Numbered from the stretch's first letter, positions 18,921 to 30,953 are shown. The stretch: DNA of 64,000 bases from Cololabis saira (GCF_033807715.1 NC_084591.1:27066090-27130089), one strand, 5' to 3'. Notes: generated by a model from the letters alone, not told the origin. Numbers and translations: made by a program.

Positions 18921-19330
18921 TGAAGTGACACAAAGCAGAAGGTGAGATGAGGTTTGTTTCTGTGAAATTAAAAAAAAAAAAAAAAAAAAGGAAACGAAAA
19001 CTGGCTTAAGATCCATTGCATAAACTGTTATTGAGCAGTATTGGATTCTTTTTTTCCTTTCACTAAACATCTTCTTGTATTTAAAACATCCTCAGTGAGC
19101 ACACATACAATCTTGTTTAAAAGTTACACCTGAAGCAGTGAAAGAAATATCCACTCAGCTCTACCGTCTGCTTAGTGTCACCTCGCTGGCCTATGAAGTG
19201 CTGCTCTTCGTGCTTCCTTCCGTGATGCTTCCTGCCAAGTTCAACAGAAAGTTGAACAGCAAATAAGAAATGGGAGGATTCTAGTCCAACTTCTGTTTTG
19301 TGGGCAGGACAGCAACGACCGTGGAAGCGA

Positions 19331-22300
19331 TTACGAAGATCATGTCACACAGATTTCCCGTGCCCAAGCCGGGGGCTTGCTGTCGTAGGGAACAGGGTCC
19401 CTGGCCGTGGATGTGGAAGCTTCTTGCTGCTGCTCTTCTCCTTCATCCCGCTCTCCTTGTGCAATGGACCCCCCTGCGCCCACCCAGGCAGGAAGCTCCA
19501 GGCCCGGCTGAGAGGAGAAAGGCTTCTCCAGAACCTTGAGGACCCTTTGGACCTGCAGCACAGAACAGTAAGGGAGTCAGAGGAGGCCAACATGAAAGGG
19601 AAAACCTGAAGCTGAAGAGAGCAAAAAAGAAAACACTTCCCCACAACAGGGTAACTTAAAGAAAACGGACTTTGCTTCAGATTACAGTAAGTTATAAATT
19701 AAAGTTTCTAACTGCAGAGACTGACCTCAGAGAAGTCCCCACTCTCTGCAGCTTCTATAGCATTCTGAGCGATGTAGTTCCTGAGCACCATGCGAGGGTT
19801 GGTGCCGTCCATCACCCTCACCCGCTCCTCCTGCACAGCCTGCACATCAGCCTGACCCTCCACTTCAAGAGCCAGGCGTTTCCTGCGGCAGTGATAATGC
19901 AAAACACCCAGAGTTCAAGTAATGGAACAATAACCGACAACACATCGTTTCCTCTCCTTTCTCTCCGTCTGCCCCTTTTATCAGTCACGCTTCAACCCAC
20001 TTCCAACACACACACACACGAAAAAAGTTCAGTCCATGCTGCTACTTTCCCTACAGGCCATTTCTTCTGTTAGTGGCCCACCTGTAGCGTGTGATCCAGG
20101 ACGACCACTCCTCAGCCTGTTTGCTTTTCAGCTGCTCCTGACTGGTCTCCATCAGGTCTTTCAGCTTGCTGAGTTTGTCCAACTGCCTTGCTATCGTCAC
20201 CCTGTCTGAGATCATCTGGAACAGCGACGGGTTGCTCTGAGCCATAGACAGCAGCATCGCCAGCTCACTGTTGACATAAAACAAAAAAGTCATGATGAGT
20301 GATAGCAATGCACAAAATGGTGGAACTGAAAGATGCTGAAAGAAATAGAAATAAATTGAAATCAAAAGTAATGATCAAGTATTGCTAATTAAATGCACTC
20401 AAACAAGCAGGTGCTCCTCCATAGACAAAGTTTTGACTCTTTGTTGAACAAAATTCATATCCCTTTATTTATAACCTAAACACCCATAAGGAATATTAAT
20501 TTATATGAATTAGATTAAACAATACACTTTAAAAGATATTATTTAACAATCACTCTAAGCAGTATTTATTATCATGTAACTAAAAATGTAATCTTGAAAA
20601 ATTTAAAACAATTGGGCTGTATTCAAAACCCCACCCCGTCTATGAACTCATAATCAAAAACAGAGCAAAGGGTTCTGTTTAAAATAAATAACACACTTTA
20701 AGAGCATATCAATATTACTATATATTGACATCTAATTAAAGTGGTATTCCAAGTTATCAATGCCTCTCAATACACCGGTTGGGCTGCAGCGCTGCGTCCC
20801 AATGGTGTTTGCGTCACCTGTTGCAACAGCGACACCCAGTGGCATTAACTTGTATAACATCAAATAAGGCAGAAGTTAAACACTTTTGAACATAGAGTCA
20901 TAATAGATACAACAGTTAAACTGTGGTTTTTAGTTATTCATCATTGCAAAACAGCTTCCTCTACTTGATCTGAAAAGTTACTTGCTATTAATTACGAAAT
21001 GTTATTGTTTTTGAAGCATTTTTAAAACACAGGATGTAACACTGTGACATCCAGTGTGTCATATCTGTGATTTGTTTTTTTCATACTAAACAAAAACAGC
21101 TGAATATTCCAACAGTGGTAGCTCTATTTTATTTTTATTTATTTTTTTGGCAGATGTTGTACTGCCACTACAATGAAATGTGACTACTTTAGTCACATTT
21201 CATATTTGTAATGACAACAGTAATTGATAAAATAAAGTTTTTGCACTAAATGACGAGTCTCAGCTCACCGTGGGTCCATAGTGGGTTTGTTGGCAGCCTT
21301 GAGCTCCTCTAAGGATGCACACTCTTCAAGAAGGAGATCTGCGGCTTTCTTGACAAGTTGGTCCTCTCCTTCAGCGTCTTCCTCCATGTGACAGGAAATC
21401 TGACTCAAGCTGCGGAAGGTGTTAGTGAAGTCAGCACCTGCATGGGAGGAACACAAGACGCTGCATCAGCTTTGGTTGAAAGAATTTCATGTCTTTTTCT
21501 CTTGCAAGGCGGTGCTGAACGATGATCACACACTCCAACAGCACCTGTGTTGTGCATTGTCTGCAGCAGATCAGTGATTAGCATCTCATCCTCGGGCTCC
21601 TCCTTCTTCAGCAAGCCCAGCTTCTTCCTCATGTTCTCCAGGTAGAAGCGGTTGAACAGATCCAGGTACTCATCCATAACGGCCTCGGCCCGCTCCGGCG
21701 GTAACTCTGGAGCCAGAGCCTCCGCTAGCTTCAGCAGATTCCACCTGCAGATAGCTGGCTGGGCCTGGTAGGAATATCGGCCGGAATTGTCCGATGCGTT
21801 GCAAATGAAATCTGGATCAAACCTGAAAAGGGCGAGGAAAAATTCATACCAATGTGCTGTGTCATTACGAATAATGCTAAAGTGTCCTTTTAAACAAGTG
21901 TGATTCCTATTGAGTTTCATTAAAAGAATATAAGTCAAATCAAGTCTAACCTGTCCATGAAACCGTATGGACCATAGTCCATCGTGAGTCCCAAAATGCT
22001 CATGTTGTCTGTGTTAAGCACTCCATGACAAAACCCCACACACTGCCACTGGGCCACGAGTCGAGCAGTTCGATGCATCACCTGTATATAAGGAGAGAGG
22101 ACAGTAGGCTGTGTTGAAAAAAATCGATTTTTCCGATTCTAAATCGATTCTCATATTTATTCCTAAAAATCGATTCTTATGTCTAAAGATCGATTTTTTT
22201 TTTCTTCCATAATTTTTGCCAGGTGAACTTTAATCCCAGTAGTCGGACACACAGTTTGTCATGACACTTCTGAAAAATGCCAGGTGCTTCATGGCAATAT

Positions 22301-25300
22301 GTGTGGTGACAGAATAAATTACATAAGCTAAAATGATTTGTTTACTGCATGAACTGTTAAAATTTCTTTCTTTTTTGCACTTTAAATGGATATTGAAAGG
22401 CCTGTTTGAGTTATTTATTTCTTAGTTATTTCACAATAATTATAGTGAAATTATTATTTCACTAGTTATTTTACAGTCATATAATTCAGGCAACAGCTCA
22501 AAAAACATTTTAAATAACACTAAGCCAAATCAATATCGAATCGAATCATGATAATTGATTCTGAATATTAAGAATCGGAATCAAATCGATTCTTGACATT
22601 TGAATCGATACCCAGCCCTAGAGGACAGCATGGTGTCCTATCTTCCAAATATCCAAAACATGTCTGAGCAGCACCGATGTCAGGATATCAGACTATGTAT
22701 GTGTTTTTACAACAAGTGCGAGTGTGGAGATCACGGCCTCTGACCTCCCTGAAGAAAGCCACGTTCCTCTCAACCCGGTCCGGGTAGTTCTGCTGGATCT
22801 CAGGGTAGAACATCTCAATGACATAATCCATCATCTGGCCTCGGATTTCCTCGTGTCCGTAGCTGGGACCCTGGCGGCCGGTGAACTCGTCAGCCGGCTT
22901 GAAGATCTCGAAGGATCCAAACCTGCACAGGCACAGCAGATCAAAACACCTCATTTGATGATGCTCTGAGAAGCTTAGATATCAGTGACGGATGGAAGTG
23001 GCAGCGACTGTTCCTACCTGAGGAAAGTGGGGGCAATGCGAAGCACCACCGAGCATCTCTCGTGGCGAGGGTGTCCACTGTAGTGGATGTCTCGGACGAC
23101 CCTGCTGTCGGAGGTAACCACAGAGCCGGCTCTGGTGGTGGGGATTCCCAGGAAGAACATCGCCTCACTGCACAGGAACTCTCTTATACTGGAGCGCAAA
23201 ACCTTGCGGCCATCAGCTTGTCTGTGGGAGTAAATACAGTTGTGTGAAAAAGTGTTTGCCCCCTTCCTGATTTCTTATTTTTTTGCATGTTTGTCACACT
23301 TAAATCTTTCAGATCATCAAACAAATTTAAACATTAGACAAAGATAACACAAGTAAAACACAAAATGCATGCACAAACCTACATGGCCCTGTGTGAAAAA
23401 GTGATTGCCCCCTAAACCTAATAACTGGTTGGGCCACCCTTAGCAGCCCTAACCCTAACCCTAACCCTTGACCTTAAGATTAAGATTCCCAGAATATTCT
23501 ATTTTTTTAGATAGGATATTTGAGTTTTCTTAAGCTGTAAGCCATGATCAGCAATATTAAAATATTAAAAGGCTTGCAATATTTCAGTTGATTTGTAATG
23601 GATCCAGAATGTATGACATTTTTGTTTTTGTATTTGCATTACAGAAAATCACAATATTCTAATTTTCTGAGACAGTCCTGTACATACCTATACATAAACA
23701 CACAGGTTTGATAGGTGTTCACATTGACAGATAACAAATTCAATTTTCTAAAAAGAGAAATAGAAGATTCAGTTTTTTTGGCAAAAGTAACCATTCTCAA
23801 AAATTTATTTTGGGCTAGCAGGATCTTATTTTATTTGTTATTTATGTTTTAATTGTTTCTTGCCGCTTTTAATGTTGCTGTAAAGCACTTTGAATTACAT
23901 AGTGTTGAATTGTGCTCTACAAATAAACCCGCCTTGCCTAGATAGATTTCCCCGGTAAATGTAACAAAACAACCCGATCCTCTAAAACAGTGTCTCCCAA
24001 CCTGGGGTCCGGGCCCCCCCTGGGGGGCGCCAGAGATCTCTGGGGGGGGCGCGAAACGTTGTCTGCTTTGAAATTATGCAGTTGTAAAAATTATATTTGC
24101 GCATGTTCAATTAAAAAAAAAAAAATCATAATAACACACCTAATGGAATACTGTAATCCAAGTCTGTATAAACCCACTTAGTATTTTAAAATGACCAAAA
24201 TATATTTCTAAATTATTTAGCAGGATACAAACTTAAAAACTTTTTATTATATCATTATTCAACATTTAATCATACTACTACTCCGAAGGAATTTTTTTTT
24301 TTTTTTTTTGCTCTCATATTAAGAGACATTTTTGAGAAATTATTTTATGTCCTTGCAATTATTTTTTGTGTATTTTATACATTGGTGACACAAAATGAAG
24401 GCGAGAAAAACAAAGTCATCTGTATACAGGGTAAACCAAAGAGAAATGTATCAAAAAAACATAATTAATGTTATTTTTTTCAATTAAAGATTCGTAACGA
24501 ATCACTTTACTCTTTTGGTGCTAGTATGTACGGGTCGGGAGGCCTGGGTGGTCTTAGACACAAGTAGGGGGGGCTCCAAGGAAAAAAAGGTTGGGAACCA
24601 CTGCTCTAAAATAGGCCTGTGTTGAAAAAATCGATTTCCCAATTCTAAATCGATTCTCATATTAATTCCTAAAAATCGATTCATGTGTCTAAAGATCGAT
24701 TTTTCTTTTTTGGGGTTTTTTTCCCCCCTTTTATTTATTTATGTATTTTTTTTCATCATTACATTACAACTTTTGGTTATTTCTTTATTTATCCCCAAAA
24801 AAGGAATGTTTTGTTGGACACGAGAATAACTGGTGCCATGTTTTTGCCTTTAAATATGTTTAAAGGTATGAACACATTAAAGTGTTAGGTTATAATTGCA
24901 TAAATTGTCTATATCTCATTACTTTATATACTGTCTTGGGGTTACATTTGCAAAAAAAGCTAAAAACCAAATGCTCAAAAATTTAAAACCAAAATAGACC
25001 GAAAATGGAACAAATAAAAACGGAATGTGGGAAAAAAATAAAACCGATTTCATCCGTCTCTGTTTGCTGCCCTGGATCTGTTTGGTAATTCTGACCAACA
25101 TGATGTTTCTGAAAGCAGTTCTATCAGCATTCTGGGAGCTGATTGGTCCTTACAGCATCATTAGCTGCTGTATCTCAATTAGGGCTGGGCGATATGGACC
25201 AAAAGTCATATCTCGATATTTTCTAGCTAAATGGCGATACTCGATATATATATCGATATTTTTTCTGTGCCATAATTGGGGTTTCCCCCAAAGCATTATA

Positions 25301-27471
25301 GCATAGCTTCTCTGTTAGCTTCATTTTTTTCTGAGGCAAACCCTTAAAAAAACAGTCAGTTTTAATACAAAGCCTCGTGCCAAAGGTCACACAGGTACCT
25401 TTATTAACAGAGGTGTGCACAATATCAAAATGTATAAAACAAATGAAATAAAAATAAACTGCCTGCATATATAGAATAAAAATGCTTCTTGAATAAAATA
25501 AAACAAATATCCCTTTCCTGCATAACAATTAAATTCAAATACACTGTGCAATTAACACAATGTAGACAGTAACAAGCAGACTTTTCCACTGAGGTTGACA
25601 GTTGTGCAAATAACAAAACATTTGTGCAAATCTAAATAACACATTCAAGTCAATTTGTCACAAAATAAGCTATATCAAAATCATAAATGTATTTATTTTT
25701 TTTTTTTTTTTAAATCGATATAAACGATATTGTCTCGTACCATATCGCGTTTGAAAATATATCGATATATATTAAACTCTCGATATATCGCCCAGCCCTA
25801 ATCTCAATATAATTAGTGATGCACCGATTGTTAGGTAACCAAAATTGTTCGGCCGAAAATGGCAAAAACACACTTTCGGTGTTCGGTGGAATAAGTGGGA
25901 AAAAAAACGAACAATTAATAACGGCGTTGTAATATAAGGAAATAGACTGGCCGCTCCGTAACTGTTGCGCACCACATAAATCGTTCACCAACCAAAAACT
26001 AACCACATAAGAATTTTACCTAACATTCACCAGCAGGTGGAACCAAAACAACATAAATCAATCTATTACAGGTGCGTTTAGATGACGAAATCAAACAGAT
26101 AAAAGAGCGTGGAGTGAAGTGGTGCGGTGCAAACATGTCAGCGGTGTGGAAGTATTTTAGAGTGGCAAAGAATAATACAAGAATGGCTGTTTGCAATGAA
26201 TGTTCTGCTCAAATATCTAGAGGGGGCACATCTGCAAAGTCTTTCAGCACTACAAGTTTGATTTATCATTTGAAATGATAAAAAACCCTGAGCGCTTTAA
26301 TGCATTTTTATTGTTTTAAGGCCTATGTTACAATGTTCAGTCAGTTAATCCTAACGTAAGCTCAAAGATGGCCAAAAAATATATTTTGCTAATTTATTTA
26401 TTTTAAGTTATTGTTCTTTGCTGGTATAATGTCTGCTGGAATATTTAAGAAATGCTGGGAAATTAAAACATTTCAGTTTTTTATGTTCAACAAATGTTTT
26501 CTACCTTGTAATTTTGTAAAAGATTTTTTTTCTTTTAAAAGCATGCCTAAATCAAATTTATTTGATTTATGCAATGGTGAAAAAAATGGCAAAATAAATG
26601 AAAAACTGCGAAGAACCATGTTCGGTATTGTTCGGTATTCGGCCAAGTGTTTATTATTATTTTCGGTTTCTGTTTCGGCCACAAATTTTCATTTCGGTGC
26701 ATCACTAAATATAATTTTAGTATTAATATGTTGCATACCTACAGTCATATAATTCATGCAACAGCTCAAAAAACAGTTTTAATAACACTAACCAAAATCA
26801 ATATCGGAATCGAATCGAATCAAATCTTGATAATCGATTCTGAATCTTAAGAATCGGAATCGATTCTTGACATTTGACTGGATCCCCAGCCCTGCTCTAG
26901 AGAGTCACCTGGAGTAGGGGGTGAGTCCGGCTCCCTTCACCTGGACCTCCCAGCGGCCGCTGGGGTTCTCCCGGAGCAGCTCCGGGTCCTGTCCGGCCGG
27001 CACCTTCACCTCCCCCAGGTAGCAGGCGGCCCCGTCCCCCAGCTGGCCGGCGAACTGCCCGAACTGGTGTCCGCAGTAGCAGTGCGCGGCGGGCCGGGAG
27101 CCGGGCATGACCCGGGATCCGCTCAGGTAGTCCGGCCCCAGCGAGTCCTGCAGCACCTGCTCCCCCTGCAGCCCCAGCAGCGCCAGCGCCGCCCCGGACA
27201 CCGACACGAACCGGGGCCGGGTGAGCGGCTGCGGCGTCACCGCGGAGAAGCAGAACCCCTTCACCTGCCGGACCCCCGGCTCGGAGGACGGGTCCAGCGG
27301 GAGTCTCTGCAGAACCACGTTGTCAAAGTCCAGCTGCTCCAGCGGGGAGCGGCTCACCCGCAGACCCATGCCGTCCATGATCCTGGTCCCGGCAGTGCAG
27401 AGGAGTCTGGGCCAGAGCAGGCTCCGGGGACAGAACCGTGACAAAGCCAGACGGCGGCCTAGATAAGCCAT
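19331..27471 (-). CDS. selenoo: Selenoprotein O (mitochondrial protein AMPylase), 9 exons
   Basis: Exons: 27471-26909, 23221-23018, 22922-22745, 22081-21951, 21822-21545, 21437-21269, 20267-20082, 19882-19726, 19552-19331. The total is 2088 nt, encoding 695 aa if the in-frame UGA is read as selenocysteine; human SELENOO is 669. The family is a pseudokinase fold that transfers AMP to proteins in mitochondria. The N-terminus is Arg/Leu-rich and acidic-poor, like a mitochondrial targeting peptide. The catalytic region shows [15 protein letters not shown] and [15 protein letters not shown] in exon 1, then NTDNMS (338-343) and the DFG-like DYGP (350-353). The last residues are C-V-T-Sec-S-S (Sec693), giving the family's C-x-x-U redox motif. 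All nine exons keep phase. Exon 1 is very GC-rich. Introns 1 and 3 are loaded with transposons. Confidence 0.96.
19340..19342 (-). other. Selenocysteine UGA codon of selenoo
   Basis: The last exon reads ...GAA ATC TGT GTG ACA TGA TCT TCG TAA. TGA is followed by two serine codons and then the true stop TAA at 19331-19333, matching the conserved C-terminal CVTUSS end of the family. A SECIS hairpin downstream supports recoding. A naive ORF caller would end the protein three residues early. Confidence 0.95.
22105..22620. mobile_element. hAT MITE (ATCGATT type) in selenoo intron 3
   Basis: It begins TAGGCTGTGTTGAAAAA and ends ATACCCAGCCCTA, with repeated ATCGATT motifs inside both ends. Perfect 8-bp direct repeats GAGGACAG flank it (22097-22104 and 22621-22628). 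It sits 23 nt upstream of the exon 4 acceptor. Confidence 0.9.
23233..23690. repeat. Interspersed repeats in selenoo intron 1
   Basis: Two repeat-like segments abut here. One (about 23233-23445) starts GTTGTGTGAAAAAGTG, and GTGTGAAAAAGTGATTGCC recurs at its other end. The other (about 23480-23690) is AT-rich, contains TTTCAGTTGATTTGTAATG and ends GAGACAGTCCTGTAC. Both are sequences I recognise as dispersed in many fish genomes; their class is uncertain. Confidence 0.55.
23447..23469 (+). repeat. Interstitial telomere-type repeat (CCCTAA)n
   Basis: Nearly four consecutive CCCTAA units lie in selenoo intron 1, at the join of two interspersed repeats. Confidence 0.8.
23988..24603. mobile_element. 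hAT MITE in selenoo intron 1 (CAGTGTCTCCCAACC type)
   Basis: It starts CAGTGTCTCCCAACCTGGGG and ends AGGTTGGGAACCACTG, an inverted pair. Perfect 8-bp direct repeats CTCTAAAA flank it (23980-23987 and 24604-24611). It has a poly-G/C-rich start and a poly(T) run at about 24293. Another hAT-like element begins directly after its right-hand duplication. Confidence 0.88.
25180..25800. mobile_element. hAT MITE (GGGCGATAT type) nested in intron 1
   Basis: The termini TAGGGCTGGGCGATATGG and ATATCGCCCAGCCCTA are inverted repeats. The sub-termini are rich in TCGATAT. Perfect 8-bp duplications ATCTCAAT lie at 25172-25179 and 25801-25808. No coding capacity. Confidence 0.92.
25814..26707. mobile_element. 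Internally deleted hAT element with BED-finger ORF, nested
   Basis: The termini TAGTGATGCACCGAT and TTTCGGTGCATCACTA are inverted repeats. Perfect 8-bp duplications AATATAAT lie at 25806-25813 and 26708-26715. The left duplication shares three bases with the right-hand duplication of the neighbouring element, so this one landed on the edge of the older insertion. It contains the ORF at 26135-26278. Confidence 0.92.
26135..26278 (+). pseudogene. BED-type zinc finger remnant of a hAT transposase
   Basis: The ORF starts [20 protein letters not shown] and continues with C-x2-C (CNEC) and then SLIYHLK before a stop. This is the W...F...C-x2-C...H pattern of a BED finger, cut off before its second histidine. 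BED fingers form the DNA-binding N-terminus of hAT (ZBED-like) transposases. The catalytic part is absent. Confidence 0.75.
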
Positions 27472-27613
27472 CCGAACCGGGCCATCGGCCTGGTGCTTGC
27501 TTTAGGCTCTAATCGGGTTCTATAATCCGGGAAGCGTGAGCGGATGTTTGCGCCACACCGCCTGGTGTTACAGCAATATGTGTCCGACTGGAGGCAAGCA
27601 GCACATGGGGAAC

Positions 27614-27901
27614 CATAGACAGCTCCTTCCATGGAGCTACTGCGATACGTCAACGTCGCCGCCATATTGGATGTGGCAAGACTGCACTGTAAACTAATAC
27701 AAGTAAATGGACTTATTTTCATAAAGCGCCTTTCTACAAAGAAATTCATTCATTCACACATGCACTTATATACTTGGGAAACAGTTAGGCACCAAATATA
27801 ATACATTTAATTTTCTCAGATGGAAAAAATAAGCACTTTATTGATCCCACATAGGAGTAATTCATGTTATATCAGCTATAGAGAACAAGGTAGTGCCGAG
27901 A

Positions 27902-27972
<71 letters not shown>

Positions 27973-28232
27973 CTCACAAAAATAAGAATAGAGAAACATA
28001 TTTTCTCATCAACAAAACATATTTAAATTTTTTTCAAGTAACAAAATAACTTATTTGAACCATTTTTCAGACAATAATAACTGAAGAAATCTGAAAAATG
28101 GTTCAAATAAGTTATTTTGTTCTCTATTTGTCTTATTTTTGTGAGGGGGGATATATATTGTTTTTCGGCACTACCTTGTTCTCTACAGCTGATAGAACAT
28201 GAATTACTCCTATGTGGGATCAATAAAGTTTC

Positions 28233-28323
<91 letters not shown>

Positions 28324-28360
28324 ATTTTCTAAGTAGGCAAAAATAAAAACTGTATGTATA
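27614..28360. mobile_element. Foldback element upstream of selenoo, (TA)n-expanded
   Basis: It begins CATAGACAGCTCC with CCGCCATATTGGATGTGG inside, the same terminal region as the complete copy at 49665-50537. The interior has a large inverted repeat: GATCCCACATAGGAGTAATT at about 27845 recurs inverted at about 28200. Two (TA)n arrays have expanded in its arms (about 27903-27968 and 28237-28320). The right terminus is not clear. The left edge is about 140 bp upstream of the selenoo ATG. Confidence 0.7.
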
Positions 28361-28384
28361 TACAGTATGTCTATGTGGGGAACT

Positions 28385-28775
28385 ATGTTAGCTGAGATAT
28401 TCATAGACATATATACATAGACATATATACATATATATATATTCATAGACATATATTCGTAGACATATATACATAGACATATATACATATATATATATAT
28501 TCGTAGACATATATACATATACATATATTCATAGACATATATACATAGACATATATACATATACATATATTCATAGACATATATTCGTAGACATATATAC
28601 ATAGACATATATACATATACATATATTCATAGACATATATACATATATATATATTCGTAGACATATATACATATACATATATTCATAGACATATATACAT
28701 ATATATATATTCGTAGACATATATACATATACATATATTCATAGACATATATACATCGACATATATACATAAACG
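28385..28775. repeat. ATAC/ATAG-rich satellite-like array
   Basis: Tandem variants of ACATATATACATAGACAT(A) with TTCGTAG/TTCATAG interruptions form higher-order units of roughly 50-70 bp. The array runs into sequence (ACGCCTCATCGACC) related to the end of a foldback element seen again inverted near 37945, so it may be an expanded element terminus. Confidence 0.7.
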
Positions 28776-29089
28776 CCTCATCGACCGCTGCTGCCTATCG
28801 GCGCTGACGAGCCGTGCGCCAAACACAGAGGGACACGATCAGCGCTATTATATTATAAGTCTGATATGTGATGACATTAAAAGTATGACATGAGTCTGGC
28901 TTCATTTCACCACCTCACCGTCTGCGTCGCCAGTTCCCCATATCTTCAAAATGTTCGTGCGCTAGGATCAAGGTTTGTGTAAAGATACGCACATTTTCCC
29001 GTTCATTTTTAAAAAAAATCCCAACCTTTGCGTAGAAGGTGGTGTGCGCATCTTTCAAGCCCTGTTTTGTGCCCACGCAAGCTTTATAA

Positions 29090-29790
29090 ATGAGGCCCCT
29101 GGACTGTAAACACCCAGGTTCTGTACAAGAAAGGTCAAAGCCAATTCCACCTGCTGCCAGACTGAGGTCCTTCGGAGTGAGGGACGGCCTCCTGAGGACC
29201 TTCAATGACTCTGTGGTGGTGTCGGCCATCTTTTATGGGGTGGTCTGCTGGAGCAGCAGCATCACAGCAGCATAGAGAAGAGACTGGACAAAGTGGTGAG
29301 GAGAGCCGGCTCTGTCCTGGACTGCACTCTCCATCCTGTGGAGGTGGTAGGGGAGAGGAGGATGGTGTCATCCATCATGGAGAACGTCTCCCATCCCCTT
29401 CATGAGACTGTCAGAGCCCAGAGCTCCATCAGCGACCGGCTTCGTCACCTGAGATGCGTCACTAAGAGGCATCGCAGGTCCTTCCTCCCCGCTGCCATCA
29501 GACTCCACAACCAGGCCTGATCACAGGAGTAATGGACAATTTAATCTGTCTACCTCATAGGCCTAAACACCCTACCTACTTTTTTTGCACTGTTTTTCTT
29601 TCTTTCCCTTTCTGCATTACTTTTATTTTTCACTCCAATGTAGATACTGTTTATATTTCGTAATTATATATTTTTTACTCTTTTTACCCCTCCCTGCGTG
29701 TGTGTGTGTTAAGTGTACTGCTGCTCCACAAAGTGAATTTCCCCATTGAGGGAGAAATAAAGGATAATCTTATCATATCCTATCTGAATA
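29090..29790 (+). mobile_element. LINE 3' end (degenerate)
   Basis: It encodes broken text typical of the C-terminal end of a fish LINE ORF2, including SFMGW, FLPAAIRLHNQA and ECSPGQ-like frames. A short 3' UTR follows with CCCATTGAGGGAGAAATAAA and a GATAATCTTATC-type tail. An inverted copy of the tail occurs at 31785-31960. Confidence 0.65.
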
Positions 29791-29799
29791 CAGATAGTT

Positions 29800-30950
29800 A
29801 TCAATTGTTCTCTGGATCTATTTCTTTTTATGATTATGAGAAAATATATTTGCATATTCTAAATGACACATGAAACCATAAAGTGCAGTAAAAAAAAAGC
29901 CAGTAAAATAGTACAAAAATAATAATTTAATGATTACATAACACGGACGTTATCGGCCCTGTCCCTGAGAAGTAGACAGCTTTATGTAGGACTCTATCCC
30001 TCTCTTGTGGCTAACTGAAATAGTACATCTATTTATTTGCTTTTTTTCTGTAGAGTCATGGGGTCTCTAGGCTATTTCAGCTGATATTGGGTGACATAAA
30101 AGGTGAAAAGTTTAACACATCATGGGCAAGTTGCCCGATGTCACATGGCTGACACAGGGAGACCATTCATGCACACTCAAACTGACTTTTAATTCTAAAT
30201 AGTCATGAGCAAATACAACAATATATGTACATACAATATATGTACGCATCAAATATCTAAGAATAATAATAGTAATAACAAAGGATAAAATACTAATAAT
30301 AGATAAACAAACACACTTATGATATAACAAATGAAATAATACAACAATATATGATCAAATATCCAACAATAACAGTAAGTAACAATAATAACAAATAATC
30401 CAAAATATAAGAGTAATAAAGAAATCAATATAAAATAACAATTTATAATAAAACATAACATTTTCAAATTGATACAGACACCGGCATTACAGTTTAGTTT
30501 AGTTTAGCTTATTTACACATAAAACAGAACCTGTATAAACAGTAAAATGGTCAAATTAAGCATTGTGCTGGAGAGGTAGAGCCAAAAAGGCTTATGAAAA
30601 TGCTTCCCCTTTATAAAACAAACATAAAAACAATAACAACAGCAGTAACAGCAGCAGTAGTAGTAGCTAACTCATAAACACAATATAGAAATGCATAATA
30701 TAAAACAGAAAAAGACAATTTAGCATGAAAAAGAAAAAAAATACGGAAACAGCAAACTATGTACATTATAAATACAAGATCTTTTGTAACAAGACAAGGC
30801 AGAGTCCGATAACAGGCAGGGTCGGCAACGGGAAGTCAAGACAGAGGACGCTGGAAGGTCTTGCATGGGGACGGCTATGAGACGATCTGGCAGTGAGTGT
30901 GCTGGAGAGTGGAGCTTATATACTCTCTTGATTGCTGAGGACTGATGACA
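29800..30950. other. AT-rich intergenic stretch
   Basis: I see only AATAATA-rich low-complexity sequence (about 30250-30470). A repeat-like segment at about 30480-30730 starts at (GTTTA)n. There is no supported gene. The part nearest 30953 may be the 3' UTR of the channel gene. Confidence 0.4.
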
Positions 30951-30953
30951 TCT

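Larger units (their letters stand above)
24612..26894. mobile_element. ATCGATT-type hAT MITE, copy 2, split by two later insertions
   Basis: The left end TAGGCCTGTGTTGAAAAA and right end CCCCAGCCCTG match copy 1 (22105-22620). Inner segments such as CAACAGCTCAAAAAAC also match. The copy is interrupted by the elements at 25180-25800 and 25814-26707. The flanks are CTCTAAAA (24604) and CTCTAGAG (26895-26902), a duplication with two substitutions. The right end lies 6 nt into the intron from the selenoo exon 1 donor. Confidence 0.8.

Noticed and set aside
27067..27441. 124-aa plus-strand ORF opposite selenoo exon 1
   Set aside because: It is a GC-driven antisense shadow of the selenoo coding exon, and the minus-strand protein is clearly conserved.
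28321..28664. Tyr/Met/Ile/Cys-rich ORFs on the minus strand
   Set aside because: They are translations of the ATAC/ATAG tandem array.
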